Shown here piece by piece: positions 42,463 through 51,207 of a stretch of 64,000 bases of DNA (positions are counted from its first letter, which is position 1; each line of letters begins with the position of its first letter). The DNA comes from Oscillibacter valericigenes. GTDB lineage: Bacteria; Bacillota; Clostridia; Oscillospirales; Oscillospiraceae. The translations under genes and the position numbers were made by a program. The stretch is from NCBI RefSeq assembly GCF_016902445.1, contig NZ_JACSNX010000005.1, positions 62,001 to 126,000 of the forward strand, given 5' to 3'. Under the pieces are notes generated by a model. It had not been told where the DNA came from. It was given only the letters and a program-made list of their open reading frames with translations, and made no database searches.

Positions 42463-42790
42463 CCTGCATTTATCCGACGAGGCGCAGGCTGATTTGGCCG
42501 GGATCAAGTCCTATATCGCAAAGAATTTGGAAAATCCCAGCGTAGCGATCTCCACGGTACGGAACATCACAAAGGACATCCGCAGATTGCGGGAGCACAG
42601 TCTGATTGGCGCGTCCCTGTCCTCGATTGCCGATGTCGAGAGTGACTATCGTTTCCTGGTGACCGGCAGTTACCTCACTTTTTACCGAGTTCTTGACAAC
42701 GATGTCTATGTGGATCGTGTGCTCTACGGCCGCCGGGATTATCTTCGCATCCTCTTTGGAGATGTGCAGGACGACGAAACAAACGAATAG
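42455..42790 (+). CDS. RelE/ParE-family toxin
   Basis: 111 residues. The fold shows LHLSDEAQADLAGIKSYIAK, RRLREHSLIGASLSSIAD and YRFLVTGSYLTFYRVLDNDV, ending VDRVLYGRRDYLRILF, as in ParE/RelE toxins that attack gyrase or ribosome-bound mRNA. It is the distal gene of a TA operon, ends in a strong terminator at 42831 and likely stabilises the element. Confidence 0.85.
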   Translation: MNNLHLSDEAQADLAGIKSYIAKNLENPSVAISTVRNITKDIRRLREHSLIGASLSSIADVESDYRFLVTGSYLTFYRVLDNDVYVDRVLYGRRDYLRILFGDVQDDETNE

Positions 42791-42830
42791 AGACAATCTT
42801 CTCCATAGGGAGAAACGATTTGTCACCGGA

Positions 42831-42858
42831 ACCGTCTGCAGAGATGCAGGCGGTTTTT
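42831..42858 (+). terminator. Terminator of the TA operon
   Basis: A 10-bp stem ACCGTCTGCA / TGCAGGCGGT with a GAGA loop, followed by six T residues. Confidence 0.8.
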
Positions 42859-43006
42859 TCTATGGCAGGCATATCAAAATCTGGACCGCAATACAAAGAT
42901 AAAATCCTGCCCGCAGATGATAACTTTCTGAAAATAGTTGCGGTTGGGGGTGGCTATTTGGAGAAAGTTCGGGTATTGTGTGTTGCTGGCAAAGGAGGCG
43001 GCACAC

Positions 43007-43309
43007 ATGCGAGACACACTGGAAAATCTATACTTTGGAAATATCACCCCCAACGATCAGATCGTCAAATCGGGGACTGCCCTGAAAAAGGCTATGGAAC
43101 AGTCAGCAGAGTGCGAGGAGAAACTCACCGCCCTGCTGGAGGACAAAGAAAAAGCGCTGCTGCTCCGGCTCATCAACGCAGAGAATGAGATCGGCAGCAC
43201 CATGGCCCTGGAGAACTTCATCCTGGGTTTCCGGCTGGGAGTGCGCATGATCCTGGAGGCCCTGGACGAGGATGACGGCAGTCTGCTCGACCCAAACAAG
43301 GAGGGATAG
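43007..43309 (+). CDS. DUF6809 family protein
   Basis: 100 residues; ATG 43007 with AAAGGAGG upstream. The pattern MRDTLENLYFGNITPNDQIV, a central helix with LEDKEKALLLRLINAENEIG and FILGFRLGVRMILEAL is DUF6809, a small helical protein always found near integrases of Firmicute elements. Role unknown, perhaps an integration helper. Three bases separate its stop from the integrase start. Confidence 0.75.
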   Translation: MRDTLENLYFGNITPNDQIVKSGTALKKAMEQSAECEEKLTALLEDKEKALLLRLINAENEIGSTMALENFILGFRLGVRMILEALDEDDGSLLDPNKEG

Positions 43310-43312
43310 CCT

Positions 43313-44521
43313 ATGGCAAAACGCAGGCCGTCCGGCGACGGCATGGTACGGAAGCGGGAGGACGGCCGCTGGGAGGGCCGCATCGTGGTGGGCCACAAGC
43401 AAAACGGCGAGCCCATCTTCCGGTATGTCCTGGCCAAAACCCAGAAGGAACTGCTGGACAAGCTCCACCGGGACCTGGAGGCCTTTCAGGACGTGGAGCT
43501 CACCGAGGACAGCCGCATGACCCTGGGGGAGTGGCTGGACCGGTGGATGGAGGACTACGGCGCGGCCACCCTGCGGCCCAACACCCTGCGCAGCTACGAG
43601 CAGTTCATCCGGTGCTACATCAAGCCCTATCTGGGGGATAAAATCGTCTCCCGGGTGACCCGCATGGACATCCAGAAGCTGTACCGAAAACTGAAACACG
43701 AGGGCCGTGTCCGCGAGCACCCGGAACACGGGCATGAGCTGTCGGACACCATGGTGCTCCGCATCCACGCCATGCTCCACCGGTGCCTGAAGGACGCGGA
43801 GGCGGCCCATGTGATCGCCCGGAACCCCACCGATGGAGCTGCGGTGCCCAAGGCCAACCATCGTCCCAAGCAGATCCTCACGAAGGAGCAGATGGAGACA
43901 TTTCTGGCTGCAGTGGAGCGCAACGAGATCTGGCGGGATTTCTTCTACACGGAGCTGACCACCGGCCTGCGCCGGGGCGAGATCTGCGGCCTCATGTGGC
44001 AGGACTTCGATGAGAAGGCCGGGACGCTGAAGATTCTTCGGTCCGTGAATGTCCCCAAGGCCGGAGAGCTGGAGATCGGTGAGACAAAGACCAGCCAGGG
44101 CCGGCGGACCATCCGCCTGCCGCCCAGCACCGTCCAGCGTCTGCGGGAGCGGAAACAGCACACCGTCAGCCAGTGGATCTTCCCGGAACCTCTGGCTCCG
44201 GAGAAACCGGTGCGCCCCAGCGCCGCCTACTACTGGATGAAACGAATTTTGAGAGAGGCGGGGCTGCCTGCGATCAGGTTCCACGATTTAAGGCATACCT
44301 TTGCCACCCATGCCCTCACCAGCGGCGTGGACGCCAAGACCCTGTCCGGCATTCTGGGCCACACCAACGCCAGCTTCACCCTGGACACCTACACCCATGT
44401 GACGCCGGACATGCAGCAGGAGGCCAGCCACATCGTGGGCGGCTTTCTGGAAGATCTCCTGGGGGAAGACCTGAAACCGTGGCAGAGAGGCAGGCCGGAG
44501 GGAGGTGCACGCCATGGCTAA
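43313..44521 (+). CDS. Tyrosine site-specific integrase (first of a pair)
   Basis: 402 residues. N-terminal AP2-like arm domain (KREDGRWEGRIVVGHKQNG), core-binding domain, then catalytic domain with Arg in TTGLRRGEICGLMW, HxxR in RFHDLRHTFATHAL, LGHTNASFTLD and the nucleophile Tyr in LDTYTHVT. All catalytic residues are intact, so the enzyme can integrate and excise the element. It follows DUF6809 and overlaps the second integrase by 8 bases; the two are read from one mRNA. Confidence 0.9.
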   Translation: MAKRRPSGDGMVRKREDGRWEGRIVVGHKQNGEPIFRYVLAKTQKELLDKLHRDLEAFQDVELTEDSRMTLGEWLDRWMEDYGAATLRPNTLRSYEQFIRCYIKPYLGDKIVSRVTRMDIQKLYRKLKHEGRVREHPEHGHELSDTMVLRIHAMLHRCLKDAEAAHVIARNPTDGAAVPKANHRPKQILTKEQMETFLAAVERNEIWRDFFYTELTTGLRRGEICGLMWQDFDEKAGTLKILRSVNVPKAGELEIGETKTSQGRRTIRLPPSTVQRLRERKQHTVSQWIFPEPLAPEKPVRPSAAYYWMKRILREAGLPAIRFHDLRHTFATHALTSGVDAKTLSGILGHTNASFTLDTYTHVTPDMQQEASHIVGGFLEDLLGEDLKPWQRGRPEGGARHG

Positions 44522-46094
44522 GCGGCGGAAAAAGGGCGAGGGCTCCGTCCGCCAGCGGAAAGATGGCCGCTGGGAGGGCCGGGTGGTCATCGGCTACGAC
44601 GAGAAGGGCCTGCCCAGAACAAAGAACGTCCTGGCTAAGACGAAACGGGAGTGCCAGGAGAAGCTGAAGCAGCTCCGGGAGACGGTGACCGGCTCCAAGA
44701 CGGAGAAGGTCCGGTCGGAGATGCCCTTTGGAGAGTGGCTGGACTTCTGGTACCAGAACTATGTGAAGCCCCAGATCCGCCCCACCACCCAGGCTAACTA
44801 CGAGGCGAAGATCTATCAGCACATCATCCCGGAGCTGGGGAAGATCCCCCTGAACCAGCTGGCCCAGAAGGACCTCCAGCAGTTCTATGCCCGGATGAAA
44901 ACGGGCGGGCGGCTCATCCGCACAGAGCAGTTCGGCAAGGGCCTCTCCGACTCCATGGTGCGCGGCCTCCACGCCGCCTGCCGGTCCGCTCTGGAGAAGG
45001 CCGTGCAGGAGGATCTGATCCGCACCAACCCGGCGGTGGGCTGCAAGCTGCCGCCCAAGCGGGGCCGGGAGATGCAGGTGCTGGGCCGGGAGGAGCTCCA
45101 GCGGTTCCTCATCCAGGCCCAGGCAGACGGTTATTTCGAACTGTTTCTTCTGGACTTATGTACCGGCCTGCGGCGGGGCGAACTGCTGGCCCTCCAGTGG
45201 GACGACCTGGACTTCAAGACCGGGACCCTGACCGTGAACAAGCAGGTCTACGAGGTGAAGGGGCGGCTCCAGGTGAGCGTTCCAAAGACCCGCGCCTCCA
45301 TCCGCAGGCTGGTCCTGCCGTCCGGCGTGGTGGAGGTGCTGCGGGCGTATCGGGAGACGGTGGACTCCCGGTGGATGTTTCCCTCGCCGGTCAAAGAGGA
45401 CATGCCCATGACACCGGGAGCGGTGCGCCGGCGGCTCCAGATCATTCTGGAGCGGGCCGGGTGTAAGAGAATCAGATTTCATGATTTACGGCATACTTTT
45501 GCCACATTATCCCTGGAAAACGGCATGGATGTGAAGACCCTCTCCGCCATGCTGGGCCATGTGTCTGCGGCCACTACCCTGGACATCTACACCCACGTCA
45601 CCGGGGATATGCAGACCGAGGCGGCGGCCAAGATCGACCGGGGGCTGGGCAACGAGGTGCGGGAGGAATCCGTTCAGGCAGAGCAAAACCCGGCCGCAGA
45701 CTTCCAGCCGGTGCTGAGAAAGACCCGGAAGCCCGGAACCGGGTGCATCACACAGATCAACGACCACCTGTTTGAGGGCCGCTACTCCCCCACCTGGCCG
45801 GACGGCACCAAGCACTCCAAATGCGTCTACGCCCACACCCGGGAGGAGTGCGAGGCAAAGCTAAGGGTGCTGATCCAGCAGATGAACAAAGAGCGGCAGG
45901 CCCTGCGGGACCAAGCACGGGGCATCACTCCGCCGGATAAGCTCACCAAGATCCAGAAGAAAATCTGGACGTACATGAAATTCCACCCGGAGGTGACCAG
46001 CTTCCGAGCCATCGCCAGAGGCGCCGGAGTGACCCGACACACGGCGGCGAAATGGTATGAGATGATGCGGGGGATGCTGGGGCGGGCGGCGTAA
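44514..46094 (+). CDS. Tyrosine integrase with extra C-terminal arm and HTH domains
   Basis: 526 residues, longer than its family's usual 390-400; ATG 44514 follows GGAGG by 8 bases. The first 385 residues match integrase 1 in layout (arm domain KRKDGRWEGRVVIGYDEK-like, Arg in TGLRRGELLALQW, RFHDLRHTFATLSL, and Tyr in LDIYTHVTGD). Then come about 140 extra residues: a second arm-like unit (FEGRYSPTWPDGTKHSKCVY) and a terminal HTH (FRAIARGAGVTRHTAAKWYE). The tail sequence is copied at 47574-47707. Confidence 0.88.
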   Translation: MAKRRKKGEGSVRQRKDGRWEGRVVIGYDEKGLPRTKNVLAKTKRECQEKLKQLRETVTGSKTEKVRSEMPFGEWLDFWYQNYVKPQIRPTTQANYEAKIYQHIIPELGKIPLNQLAQKDLQQFYARMKTGGRLIRTEQFGKGLSDSMVRGLHAACRSALEKAVQEDLIRTNPAVGCKLPPKRGREMQVLGREELQRFLIQAQADGYFELFLLDLCTGLRRGELLALQWDDLDFKTGTLTVNKQVYEVKGRLQVSVPKTRASIRRLVLPSGVVEVLRAYRETVDSRWMFPSPVKEDMPMTPGAVRRRLQIILERAGCKRIRFHDLRHTFATLSLENGMDVKTLSAMLGHVSAATTLDIYTHVTGDMQTEAAAKIDRGLGNEVREESVQAEQNPAADFQPVLRKTRKPGTGCITQINDHLFEGRYSPTWPDGTKHSKCVYAHTREECEAKLRVLIQQMNKERQALRDQARGITPPDKLTKIQKKIWTYMKFHPEVTSFRAIARGAGVTRHTAAKWYEMMRGMLGRAA

Positions 46095-46100
46095 AATGTG

Positions 46101-46137
46101 GAAGAGGCTGGCATCACACTTTGATACCAGCCTCTTC
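46101..46137. terminator. Hairpin after the integrase pair
   Basis: An 11-bp stem GAAGAGGCTGG / CCAGCCTCTTC lies 6 bases past the integrase stop and 24 bases before the convergent ATPase stop. No T run, so moderate strength at best. Confidence 0.5.
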
Positions 46138-46160
46138 CTGTGATCCAGATGATCCGCTGC

Positions 46161-47462
46161 TCAGACCAATGTATCGTCCAGCAGGAAGTCCAAGACTCCA
46201 ATATTCAGAACGCCGTTGTCATCGTACCAACGTTTCCGGATGTCGTGCCGGACGATGATCTTCGGAAAAGAGTCCCCCGTCAGGGAGAGCGGTTTGTTTT
46301 CCGTGACAGACTGTTCCTCCGTCCCAAGAGCGTAGGCGGACTGGATATAAGTCTTTTTTCCGCCGGAAGCAGCAATGAAGTCGATCTCCCGTGCTACCGG
46401 GGTCAGTTTTCCTTTGGCGTTTCGCTCATTGCTGTACACGATCCCAATGTCCACTGCGCACTCCCGCACCATCAGCTCATTGAAAAGGATGTTCTCCATG
46501 ATGTGGGTCATCTCCTGCTGGCGGAAGCCGATGCGGGTATTCCGCAGGCCGATGTCCTCACAGTAATATTTGTTGGGGTAATCGAAATAGCTTTTCCCCT
46601 TGACATCCCAGCGCTTGCACTCAGTAAAAAGGAATGCGTCTGCCAAATGATCCATATACGCTTTCACAGTGTTGAGGGAAACCGTATTCTCGCCGCTCCG
46701 CTTCTGCTTGGAGTTGATGGTGTCCGTCACCCTGGTGGGGTTGGTCAGTGATCCCACTGAGGAGCAGAGCAGGTCCAGAATATCCGAGAGCACATCCTCC
46801 CGTTTGACCTTCTTGCGCTCCACAATGTCCTTCAAATAAACTTCGGAGAACAGCGAACTCAGGTACTGCATTTTCGCCGCGTCAGTGGGGCGGGACAAGA
46901 TCAGCGGCATTCCGCCGTAGAAGGCGTAATTTTCAAATGCGTCCTCCTTGTCCCCGCCCACAGCGGAGTAATACTCCGCAAAGCTGAGCGGATGCACCCG
47001 GATCTCGTCGCTGCGCCCCCGGAACTCGGTGAGGATATCTGAGGAGAGCATCCAGGAGTTGCTTCCGGTCACATAGATGTCCAGATTGGACAGGGACTTC
47101 AAATCGTTGAGCGTATCGTAGAAGGTGATCTTCTTCCCGTCCGGGTTATAGGGATTCGGCACTTCGTCCGACATCTGGATCTCGTCTACGAAAAGATAGA
47201 ATTGCTCCCTCTGATTTTCAACGATCTCCCGGACACGATTTGCAAGCTCCAGCGGGTTCCGATACCGGATATCACGGGTCAGATCCAACTCAAAGGAGAG
47301 AATGTGATCTGCCGGAACGCCCTCCCCCAGCAGATAAGTGCGGAACAGATTGCGGAGGAGGTAGGACTTTCCGCAGCGGCGGATGCCGGTGATGACCTTC
47401 ACTTGTCCATCCCACATGAAGGATATGAGCTTGTTCAGATAGCGGTCCCGTTTGATCTCCAT
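46161..47462 (-). CDS. AAA_14/DUF4143 ATPase
   Basis: 433 residues from ATG 47462 (GAGGTG upstream). Walker A GIRRCGKSYLLRNLFRTYL near residue 30, Walker B FYLFVDEIQMSDEVPN, sensor VTGSNSWMLSSDI and the DUF4143 C-terminal half with FNELMVREC and VAREIDFIAASGGKKTYIQS, a restriction-nuclease-like DUF4143 core. This is a large paralogous family of prokaryotic ATPases of unknown role, often on islands. It is flanked on both sides by copies of the integrase tail and is transcribed toward the integrase. Confidence 0.88.
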   Translation of the reverse strand: MEIKRDRYLNKLISFMWDGQVKVITGIRRCGKSYLLRNLFRTYLLGEGVPADHILSFELDLTRDIRYRNPLELANRVREIVENQREQFYLFVDEIQMSDEVPNPYNPDGKKITFYDTLNDLKSLSNLDIYVTGSNSWMLSSDILTEFRGRSDEIRVHPLSFAEYYSAVGGDKEDAFENYAFYGGMPLILSRPTDAAKMQYLSSLFSEVYLKDIVERKKVKREDVLSDILDLLCSSVGSLTNPTRVTDTINSKQKRSGENTVSLNTVKAYMDHLADAFLFTECKRWDVKGKSYFDYPNKYYCEDIGLRNTRIGFRQQEMTHIMENILFNELMVRECAVDIGIVYSNERNAKGKLTPVAREIDFIAASGGKKTYIQSAYALGTEEQSVTENKPLSLTGDSFPKIIVRHDIRKRWYDDNGVLNIGVLDFLLDDTLV

Positions 47463-47573
47463 AGCGCCACACCTCACTGAAAACTTTACAGATTTATCAT
47501 ACTACTTTTCAATGAAAATTATACAACTGCTTGCGCGCTGTGGCAAGTGATTTGTGCGGAGGTTTGCAATTTG

Positions 47574-47707
47574 GGACGTACATGAAGTTCCACCCCGACG
47601 TGACCAGCTTCCGGGCCATCGCCCGAGGCGCCGGGGTGACAAGGCACACAGCGGCCAAGTGGTATGAGATGATGCGGGGGATACTGGGGGTGGGGAATCT
47701 GAAATAG
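47574..47707 (+). pseudogene. Integrase C-terminal remnant (second copy of the HTH tail)
   Basis: About 130 bases, TYMKFHPDVTSFRAIARGAG then VTRHTAAKWYEMMRGILG and a different end VGNLK, repeat the last 43 codons of the integrase at 44514 with roughly 90 percent nucleotide identity. No start or upstream body exists; it is a scar of a related element. A hairpin terminator follows at once. Confidence 0.85.
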
Positions 47708-47709
47708 AG

Positions 47710-47743
47710 GAGGATCGTATCATAACTCGATACGATCCTCTTT
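47710..47743 (+). terminator. Terminator behind the integrase remnant
   Basis: An 11-bp stem GAGGATCGTAT / ATACGATCCTC followed by TTTCATTT. It has been kept although the gene it served has been lost. Confidence 0.65.
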
Positions 47744-47881
47744 CATTTGTCATTATATCAATGTTTTCAATCTCATGACGGGCGATAATCTTTGAGAAGG
47801 AGGCCCCGGTTAGGGATGAAAGTATTCTGGGTAACGGTCGTCTCCTCGGTTTTCAGGACGCAGAATGGCAGAACCCAACGG

Positions 47882-49852
47882 TCACATGCCGTCCCGAAGC
47901 ACGTCCTGATCCCGCAGGACCTTTTCGATGACGGTCCCCCGGACCGCCTTCAGCAGGGGCTTTTTCAGCAGCTCCAGAGGACCGGGCAACGAGACCTCCA
48001 GCGGGGACCTGCCGTCCATCAGGCAGACGGTGCTGTGCAGCAGCTCCCGGATGTCGTACACGCTGCCCCACACCTCGGGCACCCCCCGGTCCACCCCCAG
48101 CAGGCCGTAGACGGCCTCCATGGCGGTGCGCACGGAGTACTCGGTGGTGAACACGGTGTCCCGGGGGGTGTCGGCGAACTGGCCCAGGAAGGCGAAGTTC
48201 ACGCAGCCGTCGGGGATCACATCGGGCCGGTCTCCCCTGGTCCGGGGCATGAAAAAGGCGGTGATGTAGGGCATCATGGTGGGCACGCACACGGCGCTGT
48301 GGGCAGCCAGGTCCGGGATCTGCTCCACCGGCACGCCGATGTGGTAGAGCCACTCCTGGGTGATCTCCTTTCCGGTACACTCCTTCATGGGCTTTTTCAC
48401 ATAGTCGCCGGGTACGTCGGTAAAGAGGCCGTACACCCAGACGCACACCTTCTCCGGCTCCTGCTCCTTGAACTGCCCCTGGCGGTTGATGGTCCAGCTC
48501 AGCAGCCACTTGGAGTCCTGACAGCTGACGATACCGCCGGTGACCACCTTCCCGGTGCGGGGGTCCCGCTTGCAGATGTTGGTGATATAGGGGAGGATCT
48601 TGTCGTCCAAAGTGGTGATGGTGGCCGACTCCCAGTTGGTCTTGGAGATGTCGGAGCAGAACTTCTCCGGCCGTCCAAAGGCGGAATCCTGCTTGGCGAT
48701 GTTCTTCCACAAGCTCCAGCAGCCGCTGGTGCGCACCTCCGCGTCCCCGTTGGGGGCGTGGTCCTGGTCGCCGTAGATGGTCCCCTCGGTGCAGGAGCCG
48801 TTGGTGACAAACACCAGGTCGTTCTCCGTGAGGACAATGCCCTGCTCCGCGCCGTTGACCCGGCACTCGATGGCGGTGGCCGTCTTTCTGCCGTCCCGGA
48901 TGTCGAAGATCACGTTGGTGACCTCGGTGCCGAAACGGAAGTCCACCCCGGCCTCCTCCAGGTACTTCTGCATGGGCAGGATCAGGGACTCGTACTGGTT
49001 GTATCGGGTGAACTTCAGGGCGCTGAAGTCGGGGAGCCCTGCGATGTGGTGAATGAAGCGCTGGAAGTAGAGCTTCATCTCCAGGGCGCTGTGCCAGTTC
49101 TCAAAGGCGAACATGGTCCGCCAGTACAGCCAGAAGGTGGAGGAGAACACCTCGTCGTCAAAGACGTCCTCGATGGTCTTGTCGTACAGGTCCTCGTCCG
49201 GGGTCATGAAGAGCTTCATGATCTCCATGCAGCCCTTCTGGCTCAGGTTGAACTTCCCGTCGGTGCGGGCGTCCCGGCCCCGGTCCACCGTTGCCCGGCA
49301 CAGGGAGTAGTTGGGGTCGTGCTTGTTGAGCCAGTAGAACTCATCCAACACCGAGGCCCCCGGCTTCTCCAAAGAGGGGATGGAGCGGAACAGGTCCCAC
49401 AGGCACTCGAAGTGGTCCTCCATCTCCCGGCCGCCCCGCATCACATAGCCCCGGCTGGGGTCGAAGATGCCGTCGCAGGCACCGCCGGCCACGTCCATGG
49501 CCTCCAGGATGTGGATGTGGTCCCCGGGCATCTGCCCGTCCCGCACCAGGAAGCAGGCCGCCGCCAGGGCCGCCAGGCCGCTGCCCACAATGTAGGCGCT
49601 CTTGTTCTCCACGCCCTCCGGCTTCTCCGGCCGGGCAAAGGCCTCATAGTTGCCGTTGGTATAATAGATGCCCTTGCGGTTTTTCTCATGTTTCCCCAGC
49701 TCCGTATTCCGATAGGAGGCCGAAGCGCAGGTTTCAGGCCCGGACTTCTCCACCGCCTTTTGGCCGCCCGCCCCCTTCTTTGCCAGGACTACCGCCGCGC
49801 CCGCTCCAGCTACAGCCGCCGCTGCAGTCAGTGCTCCCAATTTCTTATCCAT
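47882..49852 (-). CDS. ohyA: Oleate hydratase
   Basis: 656 residues. FAD-binding AYIVGSGLAALAAACFLVRD near residue 90, LEAMDVAGGACDGIFDP after it, a substrate-side GYVMRGGREMEDHFECLWDL, and C-terminal CVNFAFLGQFADTPRDTVFT and EYSVRTAMEAVYGLLGV, which are signatures of the oleate hydratase family. It adds water to the cis-9 double bond of oleic acid to give 10-hydroxystearate, detoxifying unsaturated fatty acids in gut anaerobes. ATG 49852 is chosen since the family starts here and AAGGCGG is upstream; an in-frame ATG 49900 has no ribosome site. The N-terminal Ala/Gly-rich stretch (about residues 8-30) is an anchor-like segment. Confidence 0.93.
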   Translation of the reverse strand: MDKKLGALTAAAAVAGAGAAVVLAKKGAGGQKAVEKSGPETCASASYRNTELGKHEKNRKGIYYTNGNYEAFARPEKPEGVENKSAYIVGSGLAALAAACFLVRDGQMPGDHIHILEAMDVAGGACDGIFDPSRGYVMRGGREMEDHFECLWDLFRSIPSLEKPGASVLDEFYWLNKHDPNYSLCRATVDRGRDARTDGKFNLSQKGCMEIMKLFMTPDEDLYDKTIEDVFDDEVFSSTFWLYWRTMFAFENWHSALEMKLYFQRFIHHIAGLPDFSALKFTRYNQYESLILPMQKYLEEAGVDFRFGTEVTNVIFDIRDGRKTATAIECRVNGAEQGIVLTENDLVFVTNGSCTEGTIYGDQDHAPNGDAEVRTSGCWSLWKNIAKQDSAFGRPEKFCSDISKTNWESATITTLDDKILPYITNICKRDPRTGKVVTGGIVSCQDSKWLLSWTINRQGQFKEQEPEKVCVWVYGLFTDVPGDYVKKPMKECTGKEITQEWLYHIGVPVEQIPDLAAHSAVCVPTMMPYITAFFMPRTRGDRPDVIPDGCVNFAFLGQFADTPRDTVFTTEYSVRTAMEAVYGLLGVDRGVPEVWGSVYDIRELLHSTVCLMDGRSPLEVSLPGPLELLKKPLLKAVRGTVIEKVLRDQDVLRDGM

Positions 49853-49942
49853 GTCAGATACCGCCTTTCCGATCCTGCCGCTTCTGCGGGCCGGATTCAT
49901 TTTGATGGCTTGATTTTACTCCCTGCAAAGCATTTCTTCTAT

Positions 49943-49993
49943 TTACAATCCGGGCCCGATGATCAAAAACTAATCATCGGGCCCGGATTGTAA
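49943..49993. promoter_or_regulatory. Perfect 21-bp inverted repeat between tetR and ohyA
   Basis: Two 21-base arms, each holding the palindrome CGGGCCCG, face each other across a 9-base loop. On the minus strand a -35-like TTTGAT and a -10-like TAAATA at a 16-base distance overlap the second arm, so it may be the TetR operator over an ohyA promoter. As RNA it would also form a very stable hairpin, but no T run follows. Confidence 0.55.
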
Positions 49994-50001
49994 AGCGGCT
50001 C

Positions 50002-50562
50002 TTATTCTGTTTCCGAAAAATTTCGGATGGCGTTGGCGATACTGCCCCGCATGGCGGCGCTGATCTTTCCCGTCAACACCTGGGGATCGTCGGTCATTCC
50101 TTGGCGAATCCAGTCCAGCATAACCCCTACAAAACTGTACTTGTAAAATTCCGCAATAAAGGACTTATCCTCCTCAGAGATGGCCGTCCCCCGGCTCTGC
50201 TCTTCCACCACGCCCCGGATCAGGCCATAGGTCAGCTGGTAGAGGAACCGCTCCATCTGCTCCCGGCTGATACAGCGGTAGGCGTTGAGGATGAAGGGCT
50301 TGTTTTCCAGCACCGCCTCAAAGATCTGCAAAAGCCCCTCCTGCCAGGTCTCGTAGGTCTTCTTCCCCTGGAGGGCCTTGGACGCGTCCTCGATGCAGGC
50401 CCACTCCACCAGGTCGTAGATGTCCTGGAAGTGGTAGTAGAAGGCCATGCGGCTGATGCCGCAGTCCTCGGTGATGTCCCGGATGGTAATCTTGTCCAGG
50501 GGCTTTTTCAGCAGCATATGCTTCAGGGATTCCTCCAGAGCCTGCTTTGTGGTGTTTGGCAT
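50002..50562 (-). CDS. TetR/AcrR-family regulator (TetR_C_8 type)
   Basis: 186 residues; AAAAGGAGG lies upstream of ATG 50562. The N-terminal HTH is KITIRDITEDCGISRMAFYY then HFQDIYDLVEWACIED; the C-terminal ligand domain FRxxY-like FYKYSFVGVMLDWIRQGMT and YGLIRGVVEEQ match TetR_C_8, a group with lipid or dihydroxyacetone effectors. One base after the SGNH hydrolase stop, so co-transcribed. It most likely senses free fatty acids and controls ohyA and itself through the dyad at 49943 (inference). Confidence 0.88.
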   Translation of the reverse strand: MPNTTKQALEESLKHMLLKKPLDKITIRDITEDCGISRMAFYYHFQDIYDLVEWACIEDASKALQGKKTYETWQEGLLQIFEAVLENKPFILNAYRCISREQMERFLYQLTYGLIRGVVEEQSRGTAISEEDKSFIAEFYKYSFVGVMLDWIRQGMTDDPQVLTGKISAAMRGSIANAIRNFSETE

Positions 50563-50563
50563 A

Positions 50564-51136
50564 TTACTGCGCCTCCTTTTCGTGCTGCCGGATCACTGCC
50601 GCAATGGTCTCCGCCGCAATATGAGAGCCCAGCTCACTGGGGTGGACGCCGTCAGTGGCGTAGAGATTCTGGGTGTCGGACAACTCATAAAACCGCCGGC
50701 CCACATCGGCGATCAGGGCGTTATTTTCCTGTGCCGCCCTGTGGTAAGCCTCGGACAGCTTCTGGGCCATCTCGTCGTAATCCCAGCCCTTGCCCGTCAG
50801 CTTGGCTCCGCCCCTCTGATAGGCCCATGTAGCAAACAAAATGGGGACCGCTCCGTTTGCCCGGATCTGCCGGCAAAGCCGCTCCACGCTGGAGAAGAAG
50901 CTCCTCGGGGCGGTGATAGGGCCGTGGCTCATCTCCTGGAGCACCACATAGTCCCACTTCTCCTTTTGGAGCGCCGCCTGGGTCTGACTGCCCAGCTTGG
51001 TGCTGGGGTTCAGCTGTTCCGACAGCCGCGCCCCGCCCCGGGTGTGGTGGACCACCTCCGCTCCGGTCAGGTTGGCCAGCATCTGAGGCATATGATTGGT
51101 GGAGATAAAGCTGTTGCCCAGCATGAGGATTCGCAT
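50564..51136 (-). CDS. SGNH/GDSL hydrolase
   Basis: 190 residues from ATG 51136 (AAGGAG upstream). Block I MRILMLGNSFISTNHMPQML with the nucleophile Ser of GNSF, block III-like VVLQEMSHGP, and block V YATDGVHPSELGSHIAAETI with catalytic Asp and His. It is without signal peptide, so intracellular. First gene of the operon with TetR and oleate hydratase; it may release fatty acids from esters. An SGNH remnant of a different gene occurs at 36483. Confidence 0.88.
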   Translation of the reverse strand: MRILMLGNSFISTNHMPQMLANLTGAEVVHHTRGGARLSEQLNPSTKLGSQTQAALQKEKWDYVVLQEMSHGPITAPRSFFSSVERLCRQIRANGAVPILFATWAYQRGGAKLTGKGWDYDEMAQKLSEAYHRAAQENNALIADVGRRFYELSDTQNLYATDGVHPSELGSHIAAETIAAVIRQHEKEAQ

Positions 51137-51178
51137 GGCACTGCTCCTTACTCGTTTTTTTCACTGTTTTCCACTGCC

Positions 51179-51207
51179 ATTATACACGGCTCCGCTGAGA
51201 GGAACAA
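51179..51207 (-). promoter_or_regulatory. Promoter of the SGNH-TetR-ohyA operon
   Basis: Minus strand TTGTTC, 17 bases, TATAAT, with a TG before the -10 (TGTATAAT), about 43 bases before the SGNH start. Confidence 0.65.

Noticed and set aside
47792-49993. 733-codon frame opposite oleate hydratase
   Set aside because: Same reason: antisense of a well-supported gene, low-complexity composition.
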